From contig NC_041721.1 in assembly GCF_900700375.1 (NCBI RefSeq), forward strand, positions 2,626,989 to 2,690,988: a stretch of 64,000 nt of DNA, read 5' to 3'. The translations under genes and the position numbers were made by a program. This DNA is from Denticeps clupeoides. Taxonomy: Eukaryota; Chordata; Actinopteri; Clupeiformes; Denticipitidae. Numbering within the stretch: the first letter of the stretch is position 1; the number at the start of each line of letters is the position of its first letter. Below are positions 52,754 to 64,000 of the stretch, one piece after another. The notes beneath the pieces are model-generated. The model was given only the letters and a program-made list of their open reading frames with translations. It was not told where the DNA came from and did not search any database.

Positions 52754-53020
52754 ACTGAGCGGCGCACCGTCTGGGCACGTGGTCAAAATGAATGGCCCTA
52801 AAAATACCGGCGTCCGCGCGTCTCCCCCTTTGGCTTATTTTTGGCGCGGAGGCAGGGCGAGTCGCGGAGGTGCGGGCGAGGAGGATGATGATGGCGGCGC
52901 CGGAGATGACCCATGTCGTGCGGCCCCGCGCCTCGCGCGCCCGCGGCCCGTGGCGGACCCCGCTGTCACCTGTCCCGGCCGGGCTGCGCATCCCGACACC
53001 GTGGCGATGACGTCACGGGG

Positions 53021-53060
53021 CAGGGAGGGAGGGAGGAGGAGGAGGAGGAGGAGGAGGAGG
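53021..53060. repeat. GGA-rich microsatellite
   Basis: Run of GGA/GGGA units upstream of fgf6. Confidence 0.9.
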
Positions 53061-53765
53061 GAAAGTTGCGACCGGAGGCGACCGCGGGACGCGGCGCGCG
53101 CTTTGGGCACAGCCCAAAACGGGACGGCGGTCACGTGGTCCGGCCAGCTGCTGCCTTATTTAGAAGGAGCGTGTAAAAACGGGGCCGGCGGTCACCGGAG
53201 AGCGATGGCAGCGCCGTGAGCTGCAGGCAGGAAGTTTTCACGAGTGCCGGACGATGCCGGCCGGGCCGGTCCCGGTAACCGGTGGCCGGGGTTGCCAGGT
53301 CTTCGTCCGGGAAACGCGCAAAAAAAAAAGAAAAGGAAGAAACATGTCCAACGCTGGCCGAAACTGAGTAGTCAGGCGCAAATCACAGCGACGGCACTTC
53401 CACAGACACCAATGAAAGGCACAAACCACACTTTACTGGGTGGAAATCATAAGCAAACGCAAGTGACCGATCGAAGAACTTTATCGATCACAGTACAGTT
53501 TTTGACCAGAACGACTGCTGTTGCCAAACACTGCAGCTATGATGTCTTTTCGGCATCCTGTTCGTGACCGTCGGCCCGAGGCAGTGGTTACGGATCTTTC
53601 ATTTTCTAACAGAGGGACTGAACGAGCGAGTACCCCACCCGCCGTGCGGTTCGTGGACGCGGCCAGTTCGGCGTGAAACGCGCGGTCCTGGCATCCCCGC
53701 GCTGGTTGGCTGTGTGCAGGATGCGTGTCCCGCTGGGAATGCCAGAGTGTCAGCACACCACGCAC

Positions 53766-53930
53766 CAAGAACCGTGTACCGAGAACCGAGTACCGTGTAC
53801 CGAGCACCGGTACCGAGCACCGAGAACCGAGCACCGCACAACGAGAACCGAGCACCCCTCACGACGAACCGAGCACCGTGTTCACCGAGAACCGAGCACC
53901 GCGCAACCCGAAACGTTATCCGAGAACCGG
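53766..53930 (+). repeat. short-unit minisatellite (ACCGAG type)
   Basis: Degenerate array of 9-10-base units alternating ACCGAGAACCGAGCACCG with GTGTACCG or CGCACAACG spacers; about 17 units. Confidence 0.85.
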
Positions 53931-54875
53931 CCACAGAGGGGTGGACAGAAAACTTTGTATGTCACACTATATCCTCCTATATACAGATGCATATAAAAAC
54001 TAGTATATAGTAAGAAGCCATTTATCCTATCTGTGTTCCTAAGACTTTTAAATGGGTTTCATATTAAAATGATTATTTTAAAAATCATTCTTAAATATAC
54101 CTTTGTGTCCTAAATATTATTTATAATAATACTAGTGTGCATTTTTTCATAAAAATAACTCCGGCCCATTGTGTCTAAAACATTCTGGGATTATAGGATT
54201 TGGAAACTTGGTCACCAAAGGCCATTGAGACGTACTGTACAAGAAATAAAATGTTGTTGTAGTACCTCAAACTCTGAGGAATGGAGATTACGGTTATTGC
54301 TTTATTTAATGTATTTTGTTTGTAGTTTGTAGAACCGGCATCCGAAGGCAAACATATCATGATGTGTTGAAAGAATTATATCAAATATCATTTCCACCAC
54401 ATTCCTTGCCTGATGTGGTTGTTTTTGTTTTTTTTTTCCCAAATCAAAATGGACCATAATTCACACACCTTTCACACACAGACACACACTGACAGTTGGT
54501 TATGACTGTTGTCCAGCACCTACCCACACAAGCAGCTCTTTGTACAGTGAAAGTAACTGGATATCGTCGGCTTGCCAGCCTTTCAATTAGGATTTTATTA
54601 ACGTGGGTTTAGTGGCTATTGGGAAAACAGCTGGGCAGCTCCAGTAGGCGCCGATGTAGCGGGCCGGCCTTGGGCCTTAAGAACGCGGCCTTCGCTCAGA
54701 AACCCCCAGGCGGCGCGTGGCCTGGTGAAGACGGCGCACGGTAAAACACGAGGCTGGATGCAGAGAGGTTGGTTAGGGACCGGCTACATGCTGACTCAGC
54801 TCATCCATAATTCAGCGGCCAAGAAACGCTGCCAGGATGACTTCACTGTTTTTTTTTTTTGGTTTTCTAAAATGT

Positions 54876-54879
<4 letters not shown>

Positions 54880-54909
<30 letters not shown>
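54880..54909. repeat. (GT)n microsatellite
   Basis: About fifteen GT units. Confidence 0.95.
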
Positions 54910-54910
<1 letters not shown>

Positions 54911-55311
54911 AGTCCGCGCCCTTAACATCTATCTGCAGTCACAGCAGCCCGCGTCTCCACAATCCCGCTCTCATCAAACGTCAAACGAGCCGCATCAGAA
55001 GCGGCCTCTTTTTTTACGGTGAAATTCTGCCGTGTTGGTGATGCAGCATCACCGATTCCTGGCTGAACGCTGAATGCTTCTCTTGCAGTCAGCACACGGG
55101 ACGTCAGGGGGGTCCAGACCACAGACAAGCCGTCGCTCAACTCCAGCCGCGAGGGGTTCGAAGCGCTCCCGGGGGGCCCAGAGGGAACGACGCGGCGGCC
55201 CCGGCGTAATGAGCAGTGGGCGTCAGCGCGATCTTCTGACCTGCAGCATCTGCAGACGCGGTCGCCAGTTCGGGCTGGGTGACCTCCTCTTCTATACTTC
55301 TACAAGATGGG

Positions 55312-55935
55312 ATGATTGTAGGCTTGTGGGTAACAAACTTGCCTACAAAACCAGTCCCGGGTTCGAACCCCACTTACTACCATCGTGTCCCTGAGCAGGA
55401 CACTTAACCCTGAGTGTCTCCTGGGGGGGACTGTCCCAGTAACTACTGACTGTAAGTCGCTCTGGATAAGGCCGTCTGGTAAATGCAATAAAATGTAAAT
55501 GTCCATTTACTGATACAAGATATTTTAGCAGAGACTGTATCATCAGAAGACCCAGGTTCAAATCCCACTTACTACCATCGTGTCCCTGAGCAAGACACTT
55601 AACCCTGAGTGTCTCCAGGGGGGGACTGTCCCTGTAACTACTGACTGTAAGTCGCTCTGGATAAGGACGTCTGGTAAATGCAATAAAATGTAAATGTCCA
55701 TTTACTGATACAAGATATTTTAGCAGAGACTGTATCATCAGAAGACCCAGGTTCAAATCCCACTTACTACCATCGTGTCCCTGAGCAAGACACTTAACCC
55801 TGAGTGTCTCCAGGGGGGGACTGTCCCAGTAACTACTGACTGTAAGTCGCTCTGGATAAGGGCATCTGGTAAATGCAATAAAATGTAAATGTCCATTTAC
55901 TGATACAAGATATTTTAGCAGAGACTGTATCATTT
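55312..55935 (+). repeat. tandem array of SINE-B with flank
   Basis: A first SINE-B (55312-55500) is followed by two 195-base units (55501-55695 and 55696-55890) and the start of a third. Each unit holds the same non-SINE spacer (TTTACTGATACAAGATATTT TAGCAGAGACTG) plus the SINE body without its head. The shared spacer shows duplication after insertion. Confidence 0.92.
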
Positions 55936-56000
55936 GCTGTCTGTGAACCCCTCTTACTTCCTGTTTTACTGTCTTATTTAAAATTTTTTACTACTCTCTA

Positions 56001-56189
56001 GGGTGGTAGAAGTCTAGCGGGTAAAACACTCGCCTATGAACCAGAAGACCCAGGTTCAAACCCCACTTACTACCATCGTGTCCCTGAGCAAGACACTTAA
56101 CCCTGAGTGTCTCCAGGGGGGAACTGTCCCTGTAACTACTGACTGTAAGTCACTGTGGATAAGGGTGTCTGGTAAATAACGTAAATGTA
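56001..56189 (+). repeat. SINE-B, full length
   Basis: Complete head, body and tail, just after the tandem array. Confidence 0.9.
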
Positions 56190-56567
56190 CTCTTAAACTG
56201 GCCAGAAATGTTGGAATTTATCCACGCAGAGGCTTTTGCGGCTCTGGCCGCGGTGCGATAGCAAGGCGCTTTATTAATTAGAGCAGAAGCGGGAGTGTCT
56301 TGAGCGTGGAGATCAGAGAAGGCGGCTCCTGCTGACTCAGTCACCCTCCGGCTCCCCCTGCCTCGGCCAGCAACCCAACACCGGGCCACGCTGCCCGGCC
56401 GATCCCCGGAATGCGGCGCATTCTGTGTCACATTCAGCCGCCGCTCTGCACACCACGGGGGCGTGAACTGTCCCGGGGCGTGGCCGCAGAGTGACGGTGC
56501 GGGCGCCTCGACCCGGGGTGTAGAATTTAAAGTGAGGCTCTGCTAGACCCCTGAAGGTGCCTTTTTG

Positions 56568-56715
56568 ACAGTGGTGGCCCTAGAGGGTAAGGAAGTGGAC
56601 CAATGATCAAGGTACTGCTCCCCGCCCTCTCCTGCCCTCTGCTCACTAAGGGAGATGGTTAAATGCAGGGGACACTGTGGCGTGTCACATGTGACAAACA
56701 ATTACTTTCACTTTC
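56568..56715 (+). repeat. SINE-A, diverged
   Basis: CAGTGGTGGCCCTAGAGGGT to TTACTTTCACTTTC with a large internal deletion. Confidence 0.75.
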
Positions 56716-56825
56716 GTCTGCTGTGACAAATACCACCAAGGCACCAAGCAGATCCATGAAGCTCCTTGAAGAACCGTAATTTACGGAATGGTTCCTCCAT
56801 GGTTTGGACAGATGATGGATTGGGT

Positions 56826-57165
56826 TCTAGTAGCCTAGTGGGTTTTACTCTCGCCTGTGAACCAGAAGACCCAGGTTCTAATCCTGCTTACTACCATTGT
56901 GTCCCTGAGCAAGACACTTAACCCTGAGTGTTTCCAGGGGGGGACTGTCCCTGTATCTGCTGATTGTAAGTCGCTCTGGATAAGGGCGTCTGGTAAATGC
57001 CGTAAATGTAAAATGTAAGAGCTCAAAGTCCCAGGTTCAAATCCCCACATACTACCATCATGTCCATGAGCAGGACACTTAACCCTGAGTGTCTCCAGGG
57101 GGACTGTCCCTGTAGCTACTGACTGTAAGGAGCTCTGGATAAGGGCACCTGGTAATATAAATGGG
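56826..57165 (+). repeat. two SINE-B copies in series
   Basis: A full copy (56826-57018) runs into a copy whose head is mostly missing (57019-57165). Confidence 0.85.
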
Positions 57166-57210
57166 TAGATATAGATGTAAATGGCATTGGACCATGGTTT
57201 GGAGAATTTG

Positions 57211-57399
57211 GGTGGTAGTAGCCTAGTGGGTAACACACTCGCCTGTGAACCAGAAGACCCAGGTTCAAATCCCCCGTACTACCATTGTGTCCCTGAGCAA
57301 GACACTTAACCCTAAGTTGCTCCAGGGGGGCACTGTCCCTGTAACTACTGATTGTAAGTCGCTCTGGATAAGGCCGTCTGGTAAATGCTGTAAATGTAG
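57211..57399 (+). repeat. SINE-B, full length
   Basis: GGTGGTAGTAGCCTAGTGGG to GTAAATGCTGTAAATGTAG. Confidence 0.9.
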
Positions 57400-58377
57400 T
57401 CAACACCTCAAACCCATTGCTGCGTTCATCGAACCTCTCTTGAACCATTTTGCAGCTTCTCTCCGCCACCTTGCCTCCTTCACACATTTTTTTGCTCCCA
57501 CCTACCCTGGGATCGTCCTATTTTCACTGTCGGCCTGTTAAATATTTTTTTTATGTTCACCACACCATCCACAGTCTGGTCTCTATTTCACCAGCTGCTT
57601 ACTCCTGTCCTCGACCAGGCGTGAAACACAATCCCTTTTATTCACTGCACCTGCCACCTGGTCGGAATCGGAGCGTTTTTTTTTTCCTGACTGCGTGGCG
57701 GGTTCCTGCAAAGCGCTGAGCCCACGTTCTCCCAGAAAAACGCTCTCCATGACGCAGCAGAGGAAGCTCGCAGTCACTGCTGCTCTCCCCGGATCAATTC
57801 TTACCAGGTTGGACCCTGCTGGGACTGTGCAGCGGCGCTGGGTCCAACGCGTCGCCCCCTGGTGTCCAGAAGACAGACAGCAGTGTCCAGCCATCAGGCT
57901 CCTCACTGCATTGCAGCACCAGGCTGCACGTTTTTTTTTTTTTTTTTTCCATTTGTCACAAGTGATTTTTGCCCCGAAAGCTCAAAAATGGCAAAACTGA
58001 ATTCAGGACAATTGCAGCCTCAATAAAGAGCGGTGATTGGCGGTTTCGGTAATTTCACACGGACGTCTCGCCATCTGGGCGGATCTGCACTCTGCATCTC
58101 TGTCTGCATCTCTCTCCCTCTCCCACTTTCGCAGCCCGGCCGGAGAATAACCCTCCATGCCACCACGAGCCCAGACCGCCACGATCCGATCAATAAAGGC
58201 TGTCGGCCGGTGCAGAGGGAACGTGACGGGTTTTGGGAGTTTCCCATCGTCATAAGGCACAATGAGGTCCGAGCGGTGACCTCACAGGTCACCATGCTTC
58301 AGAGCTGCTGCCCTTGATGCCATTTATATCCCCGCAGTGTCTGTCACCACGCGGGGCCAACCTGTCGCTGGCCACGT

Positions 58378-58485
58378 GAAAGCGAAGTGATAGTGATTGG
58401 TGGTCACACGTGACACACCGCAGCACAGCACCCAGTGCTGGGCAGCCATGCACCTGCTCTGGGATTCGAACCGGCAACCTATAGC
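58378..58485 (-). repeat. SINE-A, diverged
   Basis: Minus-strand copy from GTGAAAGCGAAGTGATAGTG to GGATTCGAACCGGCAACCT; body shortened. Confidence 0.7.
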
Positions 58486-60457
58486 ACACCTGTAGAAACC
58501 CGCGGGGCCTGCAGCCGGCAGCTCTTATCCGGCACTGATCGTCCAGTTTAGACATTAACGGATTGCTTTGACATTCAGCTCAGGCTGGAAAACGGGCGGC
58601 TCACGTCCCGTCCCCCGTCCCCCCCGGGCGGAGAGTGTGTGTGCGCGCACACCAAAACGGTCCTCGAAAGCGTGCATTTATGTAGAGGAGTCTACGAAAA
58701 CAAACTCCGGAACACGGCGCTCCGGCGACCTCGGCGCCCACTCGGCTTCCGCGGCCTCCACTGCTGTGGCTCGGCTGCGGTCACCGCTGCCCTGAGCCCG
58801 GAGTAAACTTGACCCCCCGGGGCCATTTCTGTGTTGCCGAGTCACCCGGCGTTTCCACCTCCTTCGAGGCGGCCGGATGTCCGAGACAACTGCCGCTGGC
58901 CGGGCCGCTCCATATATAGCTGGAGGATGTAGAAAATGTTCTAATTACGGGGTCACGTGGGTGTTCAGCATCATTTTACCCCTGTACAATCGATCCATGT
59001 GCAGTATTTAAACAAAAAACAAACAATATATGTTGCATATATTCATTAATTGACCCTTTTCTTCAAATTAACTGTGTTGAAGAGCAATACTGAACAAGAT
59101 GGAGGAGTTCTCATTAATCATCCCCGCAACGCTCAATAAGCGCGTCGAGGAGCAGGTCTCTGTGCGCCCCGGCATGATTAATGGCCGCTGGAACCAGACG
59201 CTATTGACTCCTCAGCACCCAGGAGGCTCGGCGCACTGCAGCGTCATCACGCCAGGGAGCGGCAGAAGAATCTGATCCGGGGGCCGATGCCACCCCCTGC
59301 ACGCGGCCCCCTGGGCCACTTCCGACCGCACTGATTGGGCCTGAAAGCGGTCATTACCGCCCCTAAAGGTGTCTTTAAGCGACCCAGAGGCAGTTTGCGG
59401 CGGTTTCCGACAGCTCCACATCTGTCTGCGATTACAGCTGGTAGACGCGCTGTTTTATAACGTCTGTTGTGGCACACATTCCCAGAATATTATCATCACG
59501 TGACATCATGTTTGGGTGTCTATACTGCAGAGCGTAGGCGTGTTTTCCCCAAGGTTCTGCTATGTATGCCCACGGTGTACTGTATAATCAAGCGAGAAAA
59601 AGAAAGTTCACAGTTTACTGGTGCCCACGACTGTCTGATTCCCTTGGCACCAGACATGAAGGAAAATCCAACTCGTGCGTTCAGTTATTTGGAGAACAAT
59701 GATGCTTTGGCGATGGCTTCTGTAGAATAAGAAGCCATTGATCTTCTGTGTGGCAAAACCACCTGCACACTGACGGCCCCTCGAAAACCTTTCCAGAGCC
59801 CCGGAGCAAAAAAGGGAGCTGGGATTGCCACCCCAGGATGTGCCACCTTCTTGTCACTCAGTGGCGTTTAGACCCAATGAACCACATGAACCTCGAAAGC
59901 CTGGTGGCTGCCGCCCCCTGCCGGACGAAGCGTCCAGTTACAGCGCAGCAGGAAAGACAGCGCCATGTGAAACACGTACATGACACATGACAACGACTAA
60001 CTAACTGGATATTAATTACCGACGTAGTCAGCAAATTATGCTCACATAAGGTCGACAAGATTTGCGTCTGAGATAATTCAGATATACCAGATAATCGTAA
60101 TCCAGTGGCTCAGCGACACGGTTGCTTTCCGAACCACAGATTCGACAAAAACAACAGCAATTGACAAATGTACAATAATATAATCGTATAATGCTTTTAG
60201 TTCATGTAAATATATATATATTTCAGTATATATTTACAATAAAATTTCTATTGTACGTTACAGATGATTATTTTTCCAATATGGAATCTGCGTCTCACAA
60301 GAATCCGGTGAATTGACTCTGTTTGGTTTCGGGCGGGTTTGCTCGTTTCGTGGCGAGGAGTTAGATGTACAGCTTTTTTATTCGATTTTATTCACTCTGC
60401 CTTATTTTCCGGCCTTTGGTCGACCGCGTATGAAGTCCGGAGTCTGCAGCAAATGGC

Positions 60458-63400
60458 ATGGAGCGACCGTCGAGGTGATTCCTGCACATTTCGCCCTGAA
60501 TGTGGAGAAATCCTAACAGGCTTGCTTTTACCGAGCAGTCTTGGCAATTTGATTATTAGCTACGCGTGCATGGTTCATAAATATGATAAAGTGCCTCGTT
60601 TATTGGTATAAAAAACGCATTTCAATAATGTTTGATTGAAAGATCTCTCCCAGGATAATCTTAATCCGGAAGTACATTTCTTCTTGACTTTTTTTGTCTT
60701 TTTTTTTTTTACAGAAACAAGAGGACCGTTAATTATTCGGACTTCCTCGACGACGACGGTAGGGCTCCTGTCTTATTAAAACTGGGCTCTTCTCTGTTAT
60801 TAATCCGTTTTGTTGTTCTTCTGGCTGGTGCGAATCAGACGAGGATTTCGCTGATGCCAAGACGCCTCCGGTCAAGAAGGCCCGGCCGAGAGAACCGGAG
60901 GTGAAAAGGAGCAGCAAGGCCGAGGGCCAGGAAGGGCCACCGCCGGCTCCAGGCCGCGAGGAGAGGTACGAGCCTCCTTCACGCCGGCCCGGCCTGCCGG
61001 CACCCTTCTGTCTTACTAGGCAGTGGTGGCCCAGCGGTTAAGGAAGCGGCCCCGTAATCAGAAGGTTGCCGGTTCGAATCCCGAGGTGCCACTGAGCAAA
61101 AGCACCGTCCCCACACACTGCTCCCCGGGTGCCTGTCATGGCTGCCCTCTGCTCACTCAGAGTGATGGGTTAAATGCAGAGGACACATTTCACTGTGTTC
61201 ACCGTGTGCTGTGCTGCTGTGTATCACATGTGACAATCACTTCACTTTCACTTTTCTGTTCCTGTTGTTTTCAAGGGCGTCCCTGGAGGATTTGGAGGCG
61301 GCGCTCGCGCTCTCTTTGCTCCAGGCTCCAGAGACACGCGATGAAGGTTTCAGACTCGCCGCCATTGATTCGATGTGACGTGCTCTTTTTAATCTGGTTT
61401 AATCGAACGCGTCCGTGCTTTAGCAGTGAAAATCCCCGACGACCCCAGCGCCCAGGCTGAGCGGCTGATGCGGCTCACCAACTGCAGCGTGGACGCCAGT
61501 CTCCATGGTAACACATCATCGCCTTTGCCGCGTTCGCACTGCCGGCGTGCAGGTGTTCTGGTGGGACCGTGAATGCTGTCTTCTGGCCCTCAGGTCTGGA
61601 TAGGATCACGCCGGAGCAGACGGGTTCCGGGAGGAAGAAACGCAGCGGGAACGATGGCCGGGATGAAGAATACGAACCTCGAGACGGATCAGGTGACCGC
61701 ACGCTGCATCGCGGCGCACTCACCGCGGCTTACAAGAGCCTTTGTCGACCGTAACAGGAGGTTTTCCCATCTGTTGTGCAGAGCCTGAGAGTGACGCGGA
61801 CTCCGATTTCACTGACGAGGAGAGCGAAGATGAGGGGTTCACTGCAAAAAAAGGCCAGAAGAAGGCAGCGCGTGTGACTGCGAGAACAGTGAAGAGGTGC
61901 AGAAATGAACGGAAGCCCACGAAAGCCTCCAAAGCCAGAGCAAGAAGCGCAGGTACGTCGGAACGCGGCGCTGTGCAGCAGCCTCCTTCGTTGTGTCCGT
62001 GGAGCCTTAAAAAGCCTTAAATTCGATTTTCCAAAATTAAGCTTTAAAAATGAATCCTTAAATGTCGAGCTCAATGGTCTTAAGATACTGCAGAAAATCT
62101 AACCAACAAGATAACTTTTTTTTTTTTTTGCTTTGTTTTTTTGGTGGTAATCATCTGTAAAAAAAAAAAAAAAAAAAAAAAATCTTCTAATTGACTTTTT
62201 GCGTTTTTGGGTCGGAATGAGCGGAACTGACAACATTTTGGGGACTTTTTCACGTTTGAACATTATCAGGGTGTTGCTGGTAGCCACGATAGTCATGGGG
62301 AAATGCAATTTTAATTGCTTAAAACCAATTGAAGTGATTGTCACATGTGATACACAGCAGCACAGCACACAGTGACACAGCACACAGTGACACATTTAAA
62401 CCATCACCCTGAGTGAGCAGTGGGCGGCCATGACAGGCGCCCGGGGAGCAGTGTGTGGGGACGGTGCTTTGCTCAGTGGCACCTCAGTGGCACCTTGGCG
62501 GATCGGGATTCGAACCGACAACCTCCTGATTACAGGGCCGCTTCCTTAACCGCTAGGCCACCACTGCCTGAATTCATGCAATTGTAATTTAATTAATCGT
62601 AACCTACGTTTTCAATGCAGGACCCCCAGCCGGCAGCAGTCCTGTCACCCAGCCAAGAACTGTCCCGAGGACTACTCCCACCACACCGCCTGTGTCTAGC
62701 AGTCCGGCCGGGAGCCGGGTACCAAAGTGGAATCCTCCAGGTGACACCGAAGCGACCCGTCTCTTCCCAGACCTCTGTCATTTTCAGCAACATCAGCTTT
62801 TAAACAGTCCAGACTTGGACATGTTTTCATCCTCCTGTCCCCGTGTGGACCGCAGGAGGGAGCTGCTCAAAAACGCCACATGCAGTCCTAGTCCTAGTCC
62901 TAGTCCTAGGGGCCTGTTTTCAAAGTGAGTTGGGTTTGTTTGCTAAAGTCGGACCAGGGACATTCTCTGAACTTGCATAAATATGGAGGTAAAAGCAGGA
63001 AAGAACTGCTTGCGGAATGCCTGTGTCTAGAAGAGGCCACACTCGTCTCCTCTCAAACTCACCATCTCGGATTATCCGCACTTTAATTAAGCAATTCTGA
63101 CTGGCCAACTGGCGAATCCGACATTTCTGAACGCAGCCAGCTCTCCCAAAATAAAGGCGGTCCTGTAGCGCCCCCCACTGTCCATCTGTAGGTAATAGTT
63201 TAATAGGTGCGTCTTTTTATTAAAAATGTAACACAACTGTCAGCTACGTGTGTGCATTTTGTAAACAGCATGTACAACAGACCTTTACATGCTTGTCGGT
63301 ATGTTTTTAGTTGTGTGTGTTTTCAATCTTTTTAATGGCGCAAATTTGAAACTCTCTGCGTCTGGCCTGTTTTATTTTTCCTTTTAGGGCAGACGGATGC

Positions 63401-63606
63401 AGTCATGGTATGATGAGAAGTCGTTTTTGTAATTCTTCCTCTCAGGTCAGGTTGGAAGGAGCCCCAGTGCCTCTCCGGGCGTCTCAGTGAAGTCCCCTGG
63501 ACAGGGCCTACGCCTGGGACTGTCGCGCCTGGCGAGGGTTAAGCCTCTGCACCCCAACGGAGCAGCTCATCACCCCCCACATCCTTTCCCAAATGCGGTG
63601 ATATGA
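60458..63606 (+). CDS. rad51ap1: RAD51-associated protein 1
   Basis: Nine coding exons: 60458-60474, 60715-60758, 60839-60965, 61276-61346, 61427-61507, 61594-61692, 61782-61952, 62621-62740, 63446-63606; 296 residues, all in phase (human about 335-352). The tiny first exon gives MERPSR, and the join to NKRTVNYSDF matches human MVRPVRHKKPVNYSQF. DLEAALALSL matches the human LEVALALSV segment, NCSVDASLHGLDRITPEQ matches NCSVASDYLDLDKITVED, and acidic DSDFTDEESEDEGF follows. The C-terminal RAD51-binding region LRLGLSRLARVKPLHPN (about 265-281) is almost identical to human. RAD51AP1 binds DNA and stimulates RAD51 strand invasion in homologous recombination. Introns 3 and 7 each hold a SINE-A. 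Of two possible last acceptors, 63445/63446 keeps the conserved frame. Confidence 0.93.
61019..61254 (+). repeat. SINE-A, full length
   Basis: rad51ap1 intron 3; ends 22 bases before the exon 4 acceptor, so it occupies almost the whole intron. Confidence 0.9.
62331..62570 (-). repeat. SINE-A, full length
   Basis: rad51ap1 intron 7, opposite to the gene; contains a short CACAGTGACACAG duplication. Confidence 0.9.
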
Positions 63607-64000
63607 AATTATTCATATCTAAGACTGGAGAGGATCTCAGCTGCTTCTGCTTTTTAATTGTTTGTCCCATTTTAATGTGTGGCTGATCGTTCATGTGTAT
63701 GCAAAACATAAAGCAATACTGAAACTTCAACTTAGAGGTTGACTCCCCTTTGTAGATAGCACACCCTCCCTGTAATCACATTTACTGTCACAGTACAGTG
63801 ACAATAAAAATTGTGGTAAACATTGTGTGGTTTGGATGTTCAGATGATGTTGGTACATCATCAACATAAAGTATACTGAGGACGATCAGCAGATTCCTTT
63901 CAAATATTTGGGTATGGAATATATTTAAATAATTTTCTGTTTGTACAGAGAGATTAAAATGTGCATGTTGGTGCTTGTAAACAAGTTCAGTTCTACCTAC
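63607..64000. other. rad51ap1 3' UTR and right window edge
   Basis: AT-rich 3' UTR with AATAAA at 63803-63808; nothing else recognised to the end of the window. Confidence 0.6.
63803..63808 (+). terminator. rad51ap1 polyadenylation signal
   Basis: AATAAA 197 bases past the rad51ap1 stop codon. Confidence 0.6.

Larger units (their letters stand above)
52754..60457. other. fgf6/rad51ap1 divergent intergenic interval
   Basis: 7.7 kb with no recognisable gene; in human C12orf4 lies here. Holds a GGA-rich microsatellite (53021-53060), an ACCGAG minisatellite (53766-53930), a GT microsatellite (54880-54909), tandem and single SINE-B copies (55312-57399), SINE-A copies (56568-56715, 58378-58485) and the rad51ap1 promoter. 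Nothing recognised in 53070-53760, 53935-54870, 57405-58370 or 58490-60300. Confidence 0.55.

Noticed and set aside
52440-52991. Alanine/arginine-rich 183-codon minus-strand ORF
   Set aside because: Alternative frame of fgf6 exon 1 and the GC-rich promoter.
6150-62570. tRNA genes suggested by many GGTTCGAATCC boxes
   Set aside because: Every case seen is the head of SINE-A or SINE-B, with a SINE body following and no cloverleaf of normal length.
1-64000. Possible LTR, retroviral or other capsid-bearing element
   Set aside because: No paired long terminal repeats, polymerase, capsid or envelope-like stretch was recognised on either strand.

Overview
This is vertebrate nuclear DNA, almost certainly from a teleost fish. 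Genes are split into small exons with GT/AG introns. The proteins are orthologues of vertebrate genes, and the spaces between them are full of fish-type tRNA-derived SINEs, Tc1-like fragments, an L2-like LINE 3' end and long CA/GT microsatellites. The species cannot be fixed from the sequence; the high density of two SINE families fits an otocephalan (clupeiform-like) fish, but that is a guess. Ten protein-coding genes could be rebuilt exon by exon. Nine look complete and one (rhno1) runs off the left edge.

Layout. 1-486 (-): 5' part of rhno1, head to head with foxm1 (1877-5701, +) across a shared promoter interval. 6044-10513 (-): a 12-exon xCT-like cystine/glutamate exchanger (slc7a11-like), tail to tail with foxm1. 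11751-13640 (+): pex26. 14886-17715 (+): usp18, with an interferon response element just upstream. 17716-35377: 17.7 kb with no recognisable gene, holding SINEs, a Tc1-derived miniature element and a 2-kb, 61-bp-unit minisatellite. 35378-39211 (+): ccnd2. 41825-44945 (+): tigar. 46009-46961 (-): fgf23. 51408-52753 (-): fgf6. 60458-63606 (+): rad51ap1.

The order ccnd2-tigar-fgf23-fgf6-(gap)-rad51ap1 matches human 12p13, as does the foxm1/rhno1 pair. pex26-usp18 matches human 22q11. The window therefore joins two human synteny blocks that are thought to be linked in the vertebrate ancestor. Many genes concern proliferation or DNA damage (foxm1, rhno1, ccnd2, tigar, rad51ap1). Others act in redox balance (slc7a11-like, tigar), interferon damping (usp18), peroxisome import (pex26) and FGF signalling. 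They are neighbours by ancestry, not an operon.

The accessory DNA carries most of the unusual structure: a minisatellite that can be traced to a dispersed repeat, SINE units amplified in tandem at two places, a LINE/SINE pair sharing one 3' tail, nested insertions inside a Tc1-derived element, two copies of a terminal-inverted-repeat element with a possible THAP-like fragment, and decayed copies of an exon edge in the slc7a11-like first intron. I found no previously undescribed functional system, no CRISPR array, no rRNA or tRNA gene and no recognisable LTR or retroviral element.
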